Notes: generated from the letters alone by a model not told the origin. DNA of 64,000 nucleotides from Deltaproteobacteria bacterium (GCA_016875405.1 VGRJ01000017.1:1-64000), one strand, 5' to 3'; counted from the first letter of the stretch, positions 51,089 through 59,578 are shown. A program made the numbers and translations.

Positions 51089-52522
51089 CTACTTGCTGTA
51101 ATAGCCGCCGCCGTAGAAGCCGCCGCCGCTGCCGCCGTCGTCGCACTCGTCGACCATCACCACGAACACGACGAGCGCGATGACGATCAGCACCGTCATC
51201 ACCGTCTGCATCGGGCCACCGCCGGGACCGCTCGTCCCGGAGGCTCCGCCGCCCACCGTGATCCCGAACGGCTCGAGCTCGCCCGGGTTCAGCGGGCCAC
51301 AGAACGAGTAGGTGAGCTCACCCTCGCCGTGCTCGCGGCTCACCTTGCCCATCGACCCGGCGAACTCGGCCGCGTCGACGGTCTCGCCATTGGCGACCTT
51401 CCAGTAAAACTCGCCGATCACCTGCTCGACGCGCGCATGGACGGACTGCGACAAGGTGTAGGTCTCGCCGCGGTAAGCGAGGTGCGTCCCCGAGTCCGAG
51501 ACGTCACCGACTTCGAGCGGAGTGACGAGCGTCCACGCGCCGTTCTCCTCCATGAGCCACCAGTAGCCGACGGTGGCGCCGCCCCAGAGGAGGTACTCGG
51601 TCCAGTGGTACCGCTCGCCGTCGACGAAGCACGAGCGCACCATCGAGCCACAGCACACGAGGTTCACGCCGCGCAGCTGCCCCTCGGCCCCGATCGCGAT
51701 GCGCGGCGGAAACCGGAACTGCGGCGAGCGACCAAGCGCCTGCAGGTGACCCTGACGAATGTCGCTCGGCGTGCCGCAGTACTGGCAAACCATGCGCTCG
51801 GAGCGCTCGGAGAGCAGCGGGAGATTTCCGCCGCAGGTCGGACACTCGACGGTCCGTACCGAGGCCGCCGGAGCCTCGAGCGGGACGCCGCTGTCGAGCC
51901 GAATGCCGGCGGGGTCGAACTGCTCGCCGACGAACAACACCGGCGGCTCGCGGCCGTCGCCGTAGTCGATGGTCCCGAACGCGCCGCGCGGCCCGCTCAG
52001 GTCGGCGTACCGCGTGACGACCTCGGGCTTGGGGATGCCGGTCAGGTTGCCCTGCGCGCTGAGGAGCCGCCGCTGCCCCACCTCCTGCACCACGAAGTGA
52101 CCGTGCGGCCCGAGATCGATAAGCGCCCCCGGACGCAACGAATCGCTGGGCGGGAGCGGCGGCGGGGCGACCTCGCGCGTCGCGTACCAGCGGCCCTGGG
52201 CCGAGGCGATCCACCAGGTCGAGCCGTCCTCTGGGAAGCCGAGCAAGAACTCCTGCCAGGGCGCGCTTGCGGCGCCGACGCGATCGTACTGAGCGCGCCC
52301 CTCGACCTCGAAGCGCTTCGGCCCCCAGAACCCGCCACCCCCCACCGCGAACGGAGAGGGCAGCTCGAGCAGGTCGGCCATGCGCCCCTGCGTCATGAGG
52401 CCGCGATCGGTGCGCACGACGACGAAGCGACAGAAGCCGCACACCTGCGCACGGGCAGCGCCCAGCTTGAAGGTGATGGGCGCGCCGCAGCTCGGGCACT
52501 GCGCTTGTCGGTCGAGCGTCAC
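51089..52522 (-). CDS. DUF4178 protein with zinc ribbons and C-terminal membrane anchor
   Basis: A 477-residue protein. Two zinc ribbons (CPSCGAPITF...CGFC at about 9-34 and CPTCGGNL...CQYC) each precede a DUF4178 module, a beta-rich domain recognisable from GPHGHFVVQEVGQRRL in the first copy and WTEYLLWGGATVGYWWLMEENGAWTLV in the second. The C-terminus has one transmembrane helix (MQTVMTVLIVIALVVFVVMV) followed by an acidic and Gly/Tyr-rich tail. DUF4178 genes are often found with membrane spermidine-synthase-like genes; here that gene is divergent, 26 bp away. The start is GTG 52522 with TAACAT 8 nt upstream. Confidence 0.85.
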   Translation of the reverse strand: MTLDRQAQCPSCGAPITFKLGAARAQVCGFCRFVVVRTDRGLMTQGRMADLLELPSPFAVGGGGFWGPKRFEVEGRAQYDRVGAASAPWQEFLLGFPEDGSTWWIASAQGRWYATREVAPPPLPPSDSLRPGALIDLGPHGHFVVQEVGQRRLLSAQGNLTGIPKPEVVTRYADLSGPRGAFGTIDYGDGREPPVLFVGEQFDPAGIRLDSGVPLEAPAASVRTVECPTCGGNLPLLSERSERMVCQYCGTPSDIRQGHLQALGRSPQFRFPPRIAIGAEGQLRGVNLVCCGSMVRSCFVDGERYHWTEYLLWGGATVGYWWLMEENGAWTLVTPLEVGDVSDSGTHLAYRGETYTLSQSVHARVEQVIGEFYWKVANGETVDAAEFAGSMGKVSREHGEGELTYSFCGPLNPGELEPFGITVGGGASGTSGPGGGPMQTVMTVLIVIALVVFVVMVDECDDGGSGGGFYGGGYYSK

Positions 52523-52530
52523 GGCGCGGC

Positions 52531-52536
52531 ATGTTA
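52531..52536 (-). promoter_or_regulatory. -10-like TAACAT, 8 nt before start codon
   Basis: On the minus strand TAACAT ends 8 nt before the GTG at 52522. It lies in the 26-bp gap shared with the divergent aminopropyltransferase gene. Confidence 0.4.
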
Positions 52537-52548
52537 CACCCGGGTCTC

Positions 52549-54075
52549 ATGGACGAGCGTCGCTATCTGTCGCCTGCGCTCCTCGCGAGCGTGGTCGTGA
52601 TCGCCACGAGCGGGCTCGTCTATGAGCTGATCGCTGGGACGATGGCGAGCTACGTGCTCGGCGACTCGGTCACGCAGTTCAGCTTCGTCATCGGCCTCTA
52701 CCTGTTCGCGATGGGGCTCGGGTCCTACGCCTCCAAGCACATCGAGCGGGACCTGCTGCAGCGCTTCGTCGAGATCGAGCTTACGATCGCGCTGGTCGGC
52801 GGCTTCTCGGCGCCGCTGCTCTTCACCGTCTACACCTCGTTTGGTGCGTTCCGAGCCGCCCTCTACATCACGGTGACGCTGGTGGGCATGCTCGTCGGGC
52901 TCGAGATCCCGCTGCTCATCCGGCTGCTCGAGTACAAGCTCGCGCTGAAGGATCTCCTCGCGAGAGTGCTGTCGCTCGACTACGTCGGCGCGCTCTTCGC
53001 GAGCCTCCTGTTCCCGCTCGTCCTCCTGCCGAAGCTCGGGATCCACAACACGAGCATGCTGATCGGCCTGTTGAACGCGCTGGTAGCGCTCGGCGCGACC
53101 TTCCTCTTCCCGCTCGAACACGGTCGCGGGCTACGCATGCGCGTCCAATGCGTGCTCGTCGCGCTGGGGCTCGTCGTCGGTCTCGTCGCCTTCGACCGAC
53201 ATGCACTCCGCGGCGAGGCGACCTACTTCGGAGCGCCGATCGTCTACGCGACCCAGTCATCGTACCAGCGGCTCGTCATCACGCAGACGCGTCACACGAC
53301 GCGCCTGTTCTTGAACGGCCAGCTGCAGTTCAGCTCGGACGACGAGCATCGCTACCACGAGACGCTCGTCCATCCGGCGGTCGCGGCCCTCGGGCACGCG
53401 CCGAAACACGCGCTCGTCCTCGGGGGCGGGGATGGGCTCGCCGTGCGTGAGCTCCTCCGCTACCCGGAGCTCGAGCGGGTCACGCTCGTCGACCTCGACC
53501 CAGCCGTGACGGGCGTGTTCCGCACCGTGACGCTCGCGCGCACGCTGAACGGAGGAGCGCTCGACGATCCGCGCGTGACGGTGCGAAACGAGGACGCGTT
53601 CGCCTACCTCGAGGGGTGCAAGGACAGCTTCGATCTCGCGCTCGTCGACTTTCCCGATCCAGGCAATTACGCGGTCGGCAAGCTCTACACGCTGACTTTT
53701 TACCAGCGGCTGCGACAGCGCCTCTCAACCCGCGGGATCGCGGTCGTTCAGACGACATCGCCTTACTTCGCGCGGCGCTCGTTCTGGATGGCTGCCGAGA
53801 CGATCGCCGCCGCAGACTTCGCGATCCATCCCATGCACGTCCACGTGCCGAGCTTTGGAGAGTGGGGCTTCGTGCTCGCAGGGCCACCAGGCTTCGCGCC
53901 GCCGACGACGCTGCTCGTCCCCGAGGGGGGCCTCCGCTACCTCGACGAGCGCGAGCTCGCGGGCCTCTTCCGCTTTCCACGCGACATGGAGCGCGTCTCG
54001 GTCGGGGTGAACCGCTTGAACGATCAGCAGCTCGTCTCGATCTACACCGAGGAGTGGGACCATTGGCAACGGTGA
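52549..54075 (+). CDS. Spermidine-synthase-like protein with N-terminal membrane domain
   Basis: A 508-residue protein of the COG4262 type. The first 215 residues contain about seven transmembrane helices (starting YLSPALLASVVVIATSGLVYELIAG). The C-terminal domain is an aminopropyltransferase fold: YHETLVHPAVA, the SAM/decarboxylated-SAM motif VLGGGDGLAVRELLRYPELE, LVDLDPAV, NEDAFAYLE and LVDFPDP, corresponding to the VDSTDP block of soluble spermidine synthases. The real substrate of membrane forms is not established. The ATG at 52549 begins MDERRYLSP; an upstream ATG at 52531 overlaps the divergent promoter. The stop overlaps the GTG of the FAD oxidoreductase gene (GTGA). Confidence 0.9.
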   Translation: MDERRYLSPALLASVVVIATSGLVYELIAGTMASYVLGDSVTQFSFVIGLYLFAMGLGSYASKHIERDLLQRFVEIELTIALVGGFSAPLLFTVYTSFGAFRAALYITVTLVGMLVGLEIPLLIRLLEYKLALKDLLARVLSLDYVGALFASLLFPLVLLPKLGIHNTSMLIGLLNALVALGATFLFPLEHGRGLRMRVQCVLVALGLVVGLVAFDRHALRGEATYFGAPIVYATQSSYQRLVITQTRHTTRLFLNGQLQFSSDDEHRYHETLVHPAVAALGHAPKHALVLGGGDGLAVRELLRYPELERVTLVDLDPAVTGVFRTVTLARTLNGGALDDPRVTVRNEDAFAYLEGCKDSFDLALVDFPDPGNYAVGKLYTLTFYQRLRQRLSTRGIAVVQTTSPYFARRSFWMAAETIAAADFAIHPMHVHVPSFGEWGFVLAGPPGFAPPTTLLVPEGGLRYLDERELAGLFRFPRDMERVSVGVNRLNDQQLVSIYTEEWDHWQR

Positions 54076-55682
54076 CGCGGCGCGACCTGCTCGCCGCCAT
54101 CGGCGCGGGCTGGCTCGTGGACGCGAGCGTGCCCTCAGCGCGCCAGTTCACGGGGCGCATCGTCGGCGCGAATCACCGGGTCGGGCACCTGCTCCGCGAC
54201 GGAGCGTCGCTCGTTCCCGACGGCGAGCCAGAGCGGGCCGACATCGTCGTCGTCGGCAGCGGCGTGAGCGGCGCGAGCGCGGCGTGGCGCCTAGGCGGGG
54301 CCGGCATCGAGGTGTTGATGCTCGAGCTCGAAGCGTTCCCTGGCGGCACGAGCGCGTGGAGCGAGGACGGCGTCGTGCCACACCCGTGGGGAGCGCACTA
54401 CCTCCCCGCCCCAAACCCTTCCGCGCGCGCAACGCTGCGCTTGCTCGAGGAGCTCGGGGCCGTCACGGGCTACGCGAACGACGGGGCACCGACCTTCCGC
54501 GAGGAGCTGCTCTGCCATGCGCCCGACGAGCGGCTCTTCTTTCGCGGGGAGTGGCACCCGAGCCTCGTCCCCCTCGCTGCGCTCGACGCCGGGGAGCGCG
54601 CCGAGTTCGAGCGGTTTCAGCAGGTGCGCGCACGGCTCCGTGACCTCGTAGGGCGCGACGGGAAGCCCGCCTTCACGATCCCGCTCGTCGGCTCATCGCG
54701 CGATCCCGAGCTGCTGGCGCTCGACCGTATGACGATGGCGGCGTGGCTCGAGCGCGAGGGGTTTCGCTCGCCGTTCCTGCGTTGGTACGTCGAGTACGCG
54801 ACGCTCGACGATTTTGGGTCGACGCTCGACGACGTCTCCGCGTGGGCCGGTCTCCACTATTTTGCGGCACGCAAGCTCGAGACCGAGCAGCTCCGCGGCA
54901 GCCACTACCTCGTATGGCCCGAGGGCAACGGGCGGCTCGTCCGCCACCTGCTCGACAAGATGCACGGCCGCCGCGAAGCCCGCGCGCTCGTGCTCGCCAT
55001 CGAGCCGCGGCCGGGAGACGTCATCGTCCACGCGCTCGACCTCTCGGGCGATCGTCCGCGGCGGCGAACCATCCGTGCGCGCGGCGTCGTCCTCGCAGTA
55101 CCCGGGTTCGTCGCGCGCCGACTCTTGCCTCCTGCGCTCGCGGCGCGGGTCGTGCGGCGTACCGCCTCGCCCTGGCTCGTCGCGAACCTTCACGTCAAGC
55201 GACCGCTCGAGCCCAACCGTGCTTGGGACTCCGTGCTCTACCGAGGGGCCGGACTCGGCTACGTCGACTCGGGACATCAGCGCACCGAACCTCGCGAAGA
55301 CACGATCTTTACCTACTTTCGCGCGTTCGGCGACGCCGACGTCGAGGGCACGCGCGCACGGCTCGTGAGCGAGCGCTGGGCATCGCTCGCGGCGGACGTG
55401 CTGCTCGATCTCGCACCCGCGCACCCGGACCTCGCCGAGACGACGAGCCGCCTCGATGTGATGGTGTGGGGGCACGCCATGCCGCGCCCGCGCCCTGGGT
55501 TTCTCACCGAAGATGGAGTCGCGCCCTTCGAGCCGACGCCGCTCCTCGATGCGCGCGTCGCCTGGGCCCACGTCGACCGCACGGGGTACGCGCTCTTCGA
55601 GGAGGCTAACGCTCACGGGGTGCGCGCGGCCGAGGCGCTCGCCGAGAACCTCTCGGCCGAGATCGGGGCGAGCTGGCTCTGA
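54072..55682 (+). CDS. FAD-dependent oxidoreductase (amine-oxidase-like), Tat-like signal
   Basis: A 536-residue flavoprotein. The N-terminus TRRDLLAAIGAGWLVDASVP has a twin Arg and a hydrophobic stretch, suggesting Tat export. The dinucleotide motif is DIVVVGSGVSGASAAWRLGGAG (about 59-80) followed by the acidic strand end VLMLELE and the GGTSAWSEDG turn. Later segments, such as YLVWPEGNGRLVRHL and GVVLAVPGFVARRLL, fit flavin amine oxidase/phytoene-desaturase-like folds. The GTG at 54072 overlaps the aminopropyltransferase stop, so the two proteins probably act together, possibly on polyamines or a polyamine-modified product. It converges with the small tandem genes. Confidence 0.87.
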   Translation: MTRRDLLAAIGAGWLVDASVPSARQFTGRIVGANHRVGHLLRDGASLVPDGEPERADIVVVGSGVSGASAAWRLGGAGIEVLMLELEAFPGGTSAWSEDGVVPHPWGAHYLPAPNPSARATLRLLEELGAVTGYANDGAPTFREELLCHAPDERLFFRGEWHPSLVPLAALDAGERAEFERFQQVRARLRDLVGRDGKPAFTIPLVGSSRDPELLALDRMTMAAWLEREGFRSPFLRWYVEYATLDDFGSTLDDVSAWAGLHYFAARKLETEQLRGSHYLVWPEGNGRLVRHLLDKMHGRREARALVLAIEPRPGDVIVHALDLSGDRPRRRTIRARGVVLAVPGFVARRLLPPALAARVVRRTASPWLVANLHVKRPLEPNRAWDSVLYRGAGLGYVDSGHQRTEPREDTIFTYFRAFGDADVEGTRARLVSERWASLAADVLLDLAPAHPDLAETTSRLDVMVWGHAMPRPRPGFLTEDGVAPFEPTPLLDARVAWAHVDRTGYALFEEANAHGVRAAEALAENLSAEIGASWL

Positions 55683-55689
55683 CCTGCTC

Positions 55690-55995
55690 TCAGGCGACCT
55701 TGATCGTCGCGCTCCCTTCGGCCGCTCCCTTGAGCTGAGCGACGAAGATCTCGTACGTCCCCTTCTGGACCGAGAACGTCACCGGCGGGGGGCTCTGCGG
55801 CTCACCCGTCGGCAGCTCCCGCATGACGCGCTCGAGGATGATCTGCCCGCTCGGTGAGCGGACGCGCACTTGCCAGGGCGGCGAGGCATCGGCGTAGGTA
55901 CGAAAGATGAGCCGCGCCATCTTGTTCGGGGCGAGCTCGTTCAGCGACTGACAGAGGATCTCGATGTCGCCTTGGCTCTCGATGGTCGCAGACAT
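55690..55995 (-). CDS. Small beta-sandwich-like protein, paralogue B
   Basis: A 101-residue protein with no signal peptide. It is clearly paralogous to the gene just upstream: both share the plan (S/P)A-x-(I/V)-(E/D)...GxIExxCQ, then AP-x-(K/M)-x-(A)-(K/R)-LIFR, I-IL-(E/D)-RV-(M/I)-RELPTG-x-PQS and PVTF...GTY. The start at ATG 55995 aligns with the paralogue; an ATG four codons upstream (56007) overlaps the previous stop (TAATG) and is also possible. The family is not recognised; predicted all-beta. Confidence 0.7.
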   Translation of the reverse strand: MSATIESQGDIEILCQSLNELAPNKMARLIFRTYADASPPWQVRVRSPSGQIILERVMRELPTGEPQSPPPVTFSVQKGTYEIFVAQLKGAAEGSATIKVA

Positions 55996-56006
55996 GCCTT
56001 GCCCCA

Positions 56007-56315
56007 TTAGCTGACGACGAGCTTCGCGGAGCCCTCGACTTGTCCGTACAGCTCCTTGATGTGGACCTGATACGTGCCGGCCGCGGCAACGAGGAAAGTG
56101 ACGGGAGCGCCGCTCTGCGGAGAGCCCGTGGGCAGCTCGCGAATGACGCGGTCGAGGATGATCGTACCGTCGGGCGCGCGCACCTTGATGGTGACGGGCG
56201 GCGTGACGTCATCCCACGCGCGGAAGATGAGCTTCGCCGTCATCCCGGGCGCCAACGCGCCGGGGTCCTGGCAAATGCTCTCGATCCCTCCAGAGTAATC
56301 GACCTTGGCTGGCAC
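56007..56315 (-). CDS. Small beta-sandwich-like protein, paralogue A
   Basis: A 102-residue protein, the first of the tandem pair. The shared core is PDGTIILDRVIRELPTGSPQ and PVTFLVAAAGTYQVHIKELY, with alternating strands and no transmembrane segment. GTG 56315 was chosen as start because it brings the N-terminus (MPAKVDYSGGIESICQ) into register with the neighbour; a TTG at 56339 would add eight residues. TACACT lies 12 nt before this GTG. It is 30 bp downstream of gcvPB on the same strand. Function unknown. Confidence 0.7.
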   Translation of the reverse strand: MPAKVDYSGGIESICQDPGALAPGMTAKLIFRAWDDVTPPVTIKVRAPDGTIILDRVIRELPTGSPQSGAPVTFLVAAAGTYQVHIKELYGQVEGSAKLVVS

Positions 56316-56345
56316 GACGTCTGGGGGAGTGTAGGCCAAACTTCG

Positions 56346-57863
56346 TCAGCGTTGCGAATTCTCGTCTTGCTGCGCGGGTGTCCAGCGAAGGCGAGGCTTG
56401 CGGGCGGCGCGCGCTTCGTCGAGGCGTCCCAGCCTCGGCAAGTGCGGCGCGGTCTTCACGACCTCGGGGGCGGTCGAGGCCTCCGCGACGATGGTCTTCA
56501 AGGCTGCCACGAACTCGTCGAGCGTCTGCTTCGTCTCGTTCTCGGTCGGCTCGATCATGAGCGCGCCCTTCACGACCAGCGGGAAGTACACCGTCGGCGA
56601 GTGGAAGCCGTGGTCGAGCAGGCGCTTTGCGACGTCGAGCGTCTTGACCCCCGTGGTGCGCTCGAGCGTCTCGTCCGAGAGGACGACCTCATGCATGCAG
56701 GGCTGCGTGGTCGCGACGTCGAGCGTGTCCTTCAGCTGCGACCAGAGGTAGCGCGCGTTGAGGACAGCGAGCTGCGACGCCAGCGAGAGCCCCTCGGCCC
56801 CCATCTCGCGCATGTACGTGTATGCGCGGATGAACATGCCGAAATTGCCCTGGAATGCGCGCACGCGCCCGATGCTCTGGGGTCGATCGTGCTCGAGGCG
56901 GTAGCGCCCGTCGGCGCGCACCAGCACCGGCGTCGGAGCGAAGGGCGAGAGGCTCGCCTTGAAGCAGATGGGGCCCGCGCCCGGACCGCCTCCGCCGTGC
57001 GGAGTCGTGAACGTCTTGTGCAGGTTGATGTGCACGACGTCGACGCCGAGATCGCCGGGGCGCACCTGGCCCATGATCGCGTTGGTGTTGGCGCCGTCGC
57101 CGTAGACGAGGCCGCCGCGGGCGTGGATGAGTTTCGTGATTTCGGGCAGGTGAGTCTCGAAGAGCCCGAGCGTGTTCGGGTTCGTGATCATCAGGCCGCA
57201 GACGTCATCACCGCCCTCGCGCTCGATGATCCGCAGCACGTCTTCGGGGTGGACGAGGCCGTCGTCGCTCTTCGGGATCTTGATCGCCTCGAGGCCGGTG
57301 AGCGCGCAGGTGGCGGGGTTCGTGCCGTGGGCGCTCTCGGGGATGAAGACCTTGCGAGGCGAGCGGCCTTGCGCGCGATGATACGCGCGGATCAGCATGA
57401 CGCCCGTGAGCTCGCCTTGTGCGCCCGCGGCCGGCGAGAGCGCGCAGTCGTCCATGCCCGTGACCTCGCACAGCATGCGGGAGAGGCGCCACATCACCTC
57501 GAGGCTGCCCTGCGCGTAAGCGTCCGGGCAGAGCGGATGAAGCGCGAGGAACTCCGACTGCCGCGCGGCCCACTCGTTGACCTTTGGGTTGTATTTCATC
57601 GTGCAGGAGCCAAGCGGATACATCTGCGTGTCGATGCAGAAGTTCTGCTGCGAGAGCCGCACGAAATGCCGAAAGACCTCGGGCTCGCTGACCTCGGGGA
57701 GCCCCGCCGGCGTTTGCCGCGCGAGCCCACCGAAGGCCGTCGCGGGATCGACCCGCGGAACGTCGAGCGGCGGCAGCGAGGCACCGCTTCGGCCTGGAGA
57801 GCCACGCTCGAAGATGGGCGGCTCGTCGAACTGAAGTCCACGATCGGCAGGCATGGCGCTCAC
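56346..57863 (-). CDS. gcvPB: Glycine dehydrogenase (decarboxylating) subunit 2
   Basis: A 505-residue PLP enzyme, the catalytic half of the split P-protein of the glycine cleavage system. The PLP lysine is in NLHKTFTTPHGGGGPG, and the family-typical QMYPLGSCTMKYNPK, SPAAGAQGELTGVMLIRAY, ESAHGTNPATCAL and IMGQVRPGDLGVDVVHIN are all present. It needs subunit 1 (GcvPA) plus GcvH and GcvT, none of which are in this window. The start overlaps the stop of the upstream lipoprotein gene (57860). No glycine riboswitch was recognised upstream. Confidence 0.96.
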   Translation of the reverse strand: MSAMPADRGLQFDEPPIFERGSPGRSGASLPPLDVPRVDPATAFGGLARQTPAGLPEVSEPEVFRHFVRLSQQNFCIDTQMYPLGSCTMKYNPKVNEWAARQSEFLALHPLCPDAYAQGSLEVMWRLSRMLCEVTGMDDCALSPAAGAQGELTGVMLIRAYHRAQGRSPRKVFIPESAHGTNPATCALTGLEAIKIPKSDDGLVHPEDVLRIIEREGGDDVCGLMITNPNTLGLFETHLPEITKLIHARGGLVYGDGANTNAIMGQVRPGDLGVDVVHINLHKTFTTPHGGGGPGAGPICFKASLSPFAPTPVLVRADGRYRLEHDRPQSIGRVRAFQGNFGMFIRAYTYMREMGAEGLSLASQLAVLNARYLWSQLKDTLDVATTQPCMHEVVLSDETLERTTGVKTLDVAKRLLDHGFHSPTVYFPLVVKGALMIEPTENETKQTLDEFVAALKTIVAEASTAPEVVKTAPHLPRLGRLDEARAARKPRLRWTPAQQDENSQR

Positions 57864-58432
57864 TCCGAAGGCGACGCCGGAGCTTCAGGCGCGCCTCCCT
57901 CGCTGTTGCCCTTGTCCCAGTCCCCTCCACCCACGTCGGTCGCGCCCGCGCCGCCGATCGAGCTGATGTCGGGCTTCACGTTGCGCTGCTTCAGCGCGAC
58001 CCACTCGATGCCGACTTCGTCGTTGCCGCGCCCCATCTCGCCCTTCAGGACGTCGTCGACGTTGTCCCCTTCGGGCCGGGAGTAGACGAAGAAGCCCTTG
58101 CCGGAGCGCTTCGAGTTCGGCCCGACGAGGCCGTCCTTGTACTCCTCCCAGTCGAAGCGGAGCACGTTGCCGCTCGCGTTGCCCTGAAGCTTGCCCCACT
58201 CGCCCTTCAACGGACGCAGCCATCGGCCCTGAACGAGGCCGCCCTCCGTCACTAGGTGGAGGTTGCCGAAGAGCGGGTTGAAGTAGACGCCGTCCCATGA
58301 ACCGCCGTCGGGCATCGAGCCCTGCTGCACGTTGGCGAGGCGAGCCTCCGGGGCCTTGGGTCCGCACGCGACCAGCGCCGGCGACGCCGCGAGCGCCGCG
58401 ACGAGGGTGAGCTTGCGAGCGATGCTGAACAT
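57860..58432 (-). CDS. Small lipoprotein, hypothetical
   Basis: A 190-residue predicted lipoprotein (MFSIARKLTLVAALAASPALVAC, lipobox LVAC). The body (SWDGVYFNPLFGNLHLVTEG, LQGNASGNVLRFDWEEYKDG, KGFFVYSRPEGDN) looks like one small beta-barrel or calycin-like sheet, and the C-terminus is Gly/Pro/Ser-rich. The family is not recognised. It overlaps gcvPB by 4 bp and is therefore co-translated with it, an odd pairing. TAGGCT lies 7 nt before the ATG. Confidence 0.7.
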   Translation of the reverse strand: MFSIARKLTLVAALAASPALVACGPKAPEARLANVQQGSMPDGGSWDGVYFNPLFGNLHLVTEGGLVQGRWLRPLKGEWGKLQGNASGNVLRFDWEEYKDGLVGPNSKRSGKGFFVYSRPEGDNVDDVLKGEMGRGNDEVGIEWVALKQRNVKPDISSIGGAGATDVGGGDWDKGNSEGGAPEAPASPSE

Positions 58433-58439
58433 GGCTGGC

Positions 58440-58445
58440 AGCCTA
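58440..58445 (-). promoter_or_regulatory. -10-like TAGGCT, 7 nt before start codon
   Basis: On the minus strand TAGGCT ends 7 nt before the ATG at 58432, upstream of the lipoprotein-gcvPB operon. Confidence 0.45.
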
Positions 58446-58514
58446 GCTCCCTTGCGCGAACGGCGCTAGCCGCGCGAGCGGTCGACGAGCGTGGGCGCGA
58501 CGCTGGAACCGACG

Positions 58515-58520
58515 TAGGAT
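58515..58520 (+). promoter_or_regulatory. -10-like TAGGAT, 6 nt before start codon
   Basis: TAGGAT ends 6 nt before the GTG at 58527, the same sequence and distance as at 1410-1415. Confidence 0.45.
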
Positions 58521-58526
58521 GCTCGG

Positions 58527-58811
58527 GTGACGGATTCGAGTCGGCTCGCGGCGGTGGTCGGTGGCAAGGCGCTGTCGAAGGACGAGGCGCGCGCGCTCTG
58601 GCAGCGCTTCAGCGAGTACATGGACGCGAACCGCAACGACTTCGACGGCTTCGCGAAGCGCGAGGGATTTGCTCACGCTTCAGTCGCCGCGAATGGAGGC
58701 ATCGCGACGCTGACGCTCTCGAGCGAACCCGTCGCCGCCATGCCGAGAAGCTCTGGGCGGAGCGGCTCCCCGAAGAGCGGCGGACCTTCGCGAAAGCGCC
58801 GCTCCTCGTAA
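58527..58811 (+). CDS. Small hypothetical protein with basic tail
   Basis: A 94-residue protein. The N-terminal 70 residues look ordered, with an amphipathic helix (KDEARALWQRFSEYMDANRN) followed by a short beta-unit (GIATLTLSSEP). The last 25 residues are Ser/Arg/Lys/Gly-rich (SGRSGSPKSGGPSRKRRSS), as in DNA- or RNA-binding tails. The family is unknown. The TAGGAT spacing supports the GTG start. It ends 2 bp before the convergent gene's stop. Confidence 0.55.
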   Translation: MTDSSRLAAVVGGKALSKDEARALWQRFSEYMDANRNDFDGFAKREGFAHASVAANGGIATLTLSSEPVAAMPRSSGRSGSPKSGGPSRKRRSS

Positions 58812-58813
58812 GC

Positions 58814-59578
58814 TCACGGCCTCTCGCGGCGGCGCTCGAGGAACTCCGCGACCAGCTCGTCCAGGCGACGACCAGGTGCATGGCGCGCACCGAGCATCGG
58901 CCCCGGGAACGGCATGCGTGCCTCGGAGGAGGCGAGGGTCGATGGCGCGACCTCGGCGACGACCACCACGGGCGGCGGGGTGGGGCCGAAGCCGCCGCGC
59001 AGCGTGTGGGGCGAAGCCGCGTCCTGCAGGCGAATCGCCGGGCCCGGGTCGAGCCCGGGCGGCGGGCTAGGCGTCGGACCAGCAGGCTGCGGCGCCCCGC
59101 CCGGTTCGCTCGGGGGTGGGCTCGGCGTCTCGGCGCTCGGCAGCGTCGAGGCTATCGCTTGCGGTAGCGGAGGGGCGACGGGCGAGGCCTCGGGGCCAGC
59201 GCGGTCCGAGCCGTCCGACGACGGGGCGGCCGGGTCTCTCGGCGCGCTCGGGCGCGTCGCCACGAATCGGTAGCCGCCGCGGTCGTCCTCCTCGACGTAC
59301 GCCGCGTCGATCGAGCGATCGAAGTCTCCGTCACGAAGCGACGCAACCACGCGGCGGTGCTGGTCCTTCATCTGCTGACGAACGAGCTCGCTGGGCGCGT
59401 CGTCGCCGAGGTCCGCGTACGACGCGCGCTCGGTGTGCACGATGCGGCCGCCGTCGGCGAAGAGGTGAGTGGTCAGTTGCCTACGGCGGGGCCCGAGGTC
59501 TTCGGTCTGGACGTGAAAGGTCGCGCCGCGGTGTGCGACGTTGTCATTGAAGCCGAGGAGCGGGCCGCGCACGGACAT
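58814..59578 (-). CDS. Hypothetical protein with conserved N-terminal 'HVQTED' domain
   Basis: A 254-residue protein. The first 95 residues form a compact domain opening GPLLGFNDNVAHRGATFHVQTEDLG and THLFADGGRIVHTERASYADL. I recall this arrangement from conserved uncharacterised deltaproteobacterial proteins. The rest is Pro/Ser/Gly/Ala-rich and probably disordered, closing with a short charged helix (LDELVAEFLERRRERP). No signal peptide. Function unknown. It heads a minus-strand run whose other members (59603 and 59944 genes) lie upstream. Confidence 0.65.
   Translation of the reverse strand: MSVRGPLLGFNDNVAHRGATFHVQTEDLGPRRRQLTTHLFADGGRIVHTERASYADLGDDAPSELVRQQMKDQHRRVVASLRDGDFDRSIDAAYVEEDDRGGYRFVATRPSAPRDPAAPSSDGSDRAGPEASPVAPPLPQAIASTLPSAETPSPPPSEPGGAPQPAGPTPSPPPGLDPGPAIRLQDAASPHTLRGGFGPTPPPVVVVAEVAPSTLASSEARMPFPGPMLGARHAPGRRLDELVAEFLERRRERP

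Noticed and set aside
58433-58526. A glycine riboswitch upstream of the lipoprotein-gcvPB operon
   Set aside because: The interval is 94 bp, no aptamer-like conserved segments are seen, and a -10-like hexamer sits 7 nt from the start codon, leaving no room for a leader.
58731-58920. An alternative frame reading AEKLWAERLPEERRTFAKA near the end of the 58527 gene, suggesting a frameshift
   Set aside because: It looks protein-like, but it runs on into the antisense of a well-supported convergent gene, and the annotated frame ends in a plausible basic tail. No homologue was available to decide.
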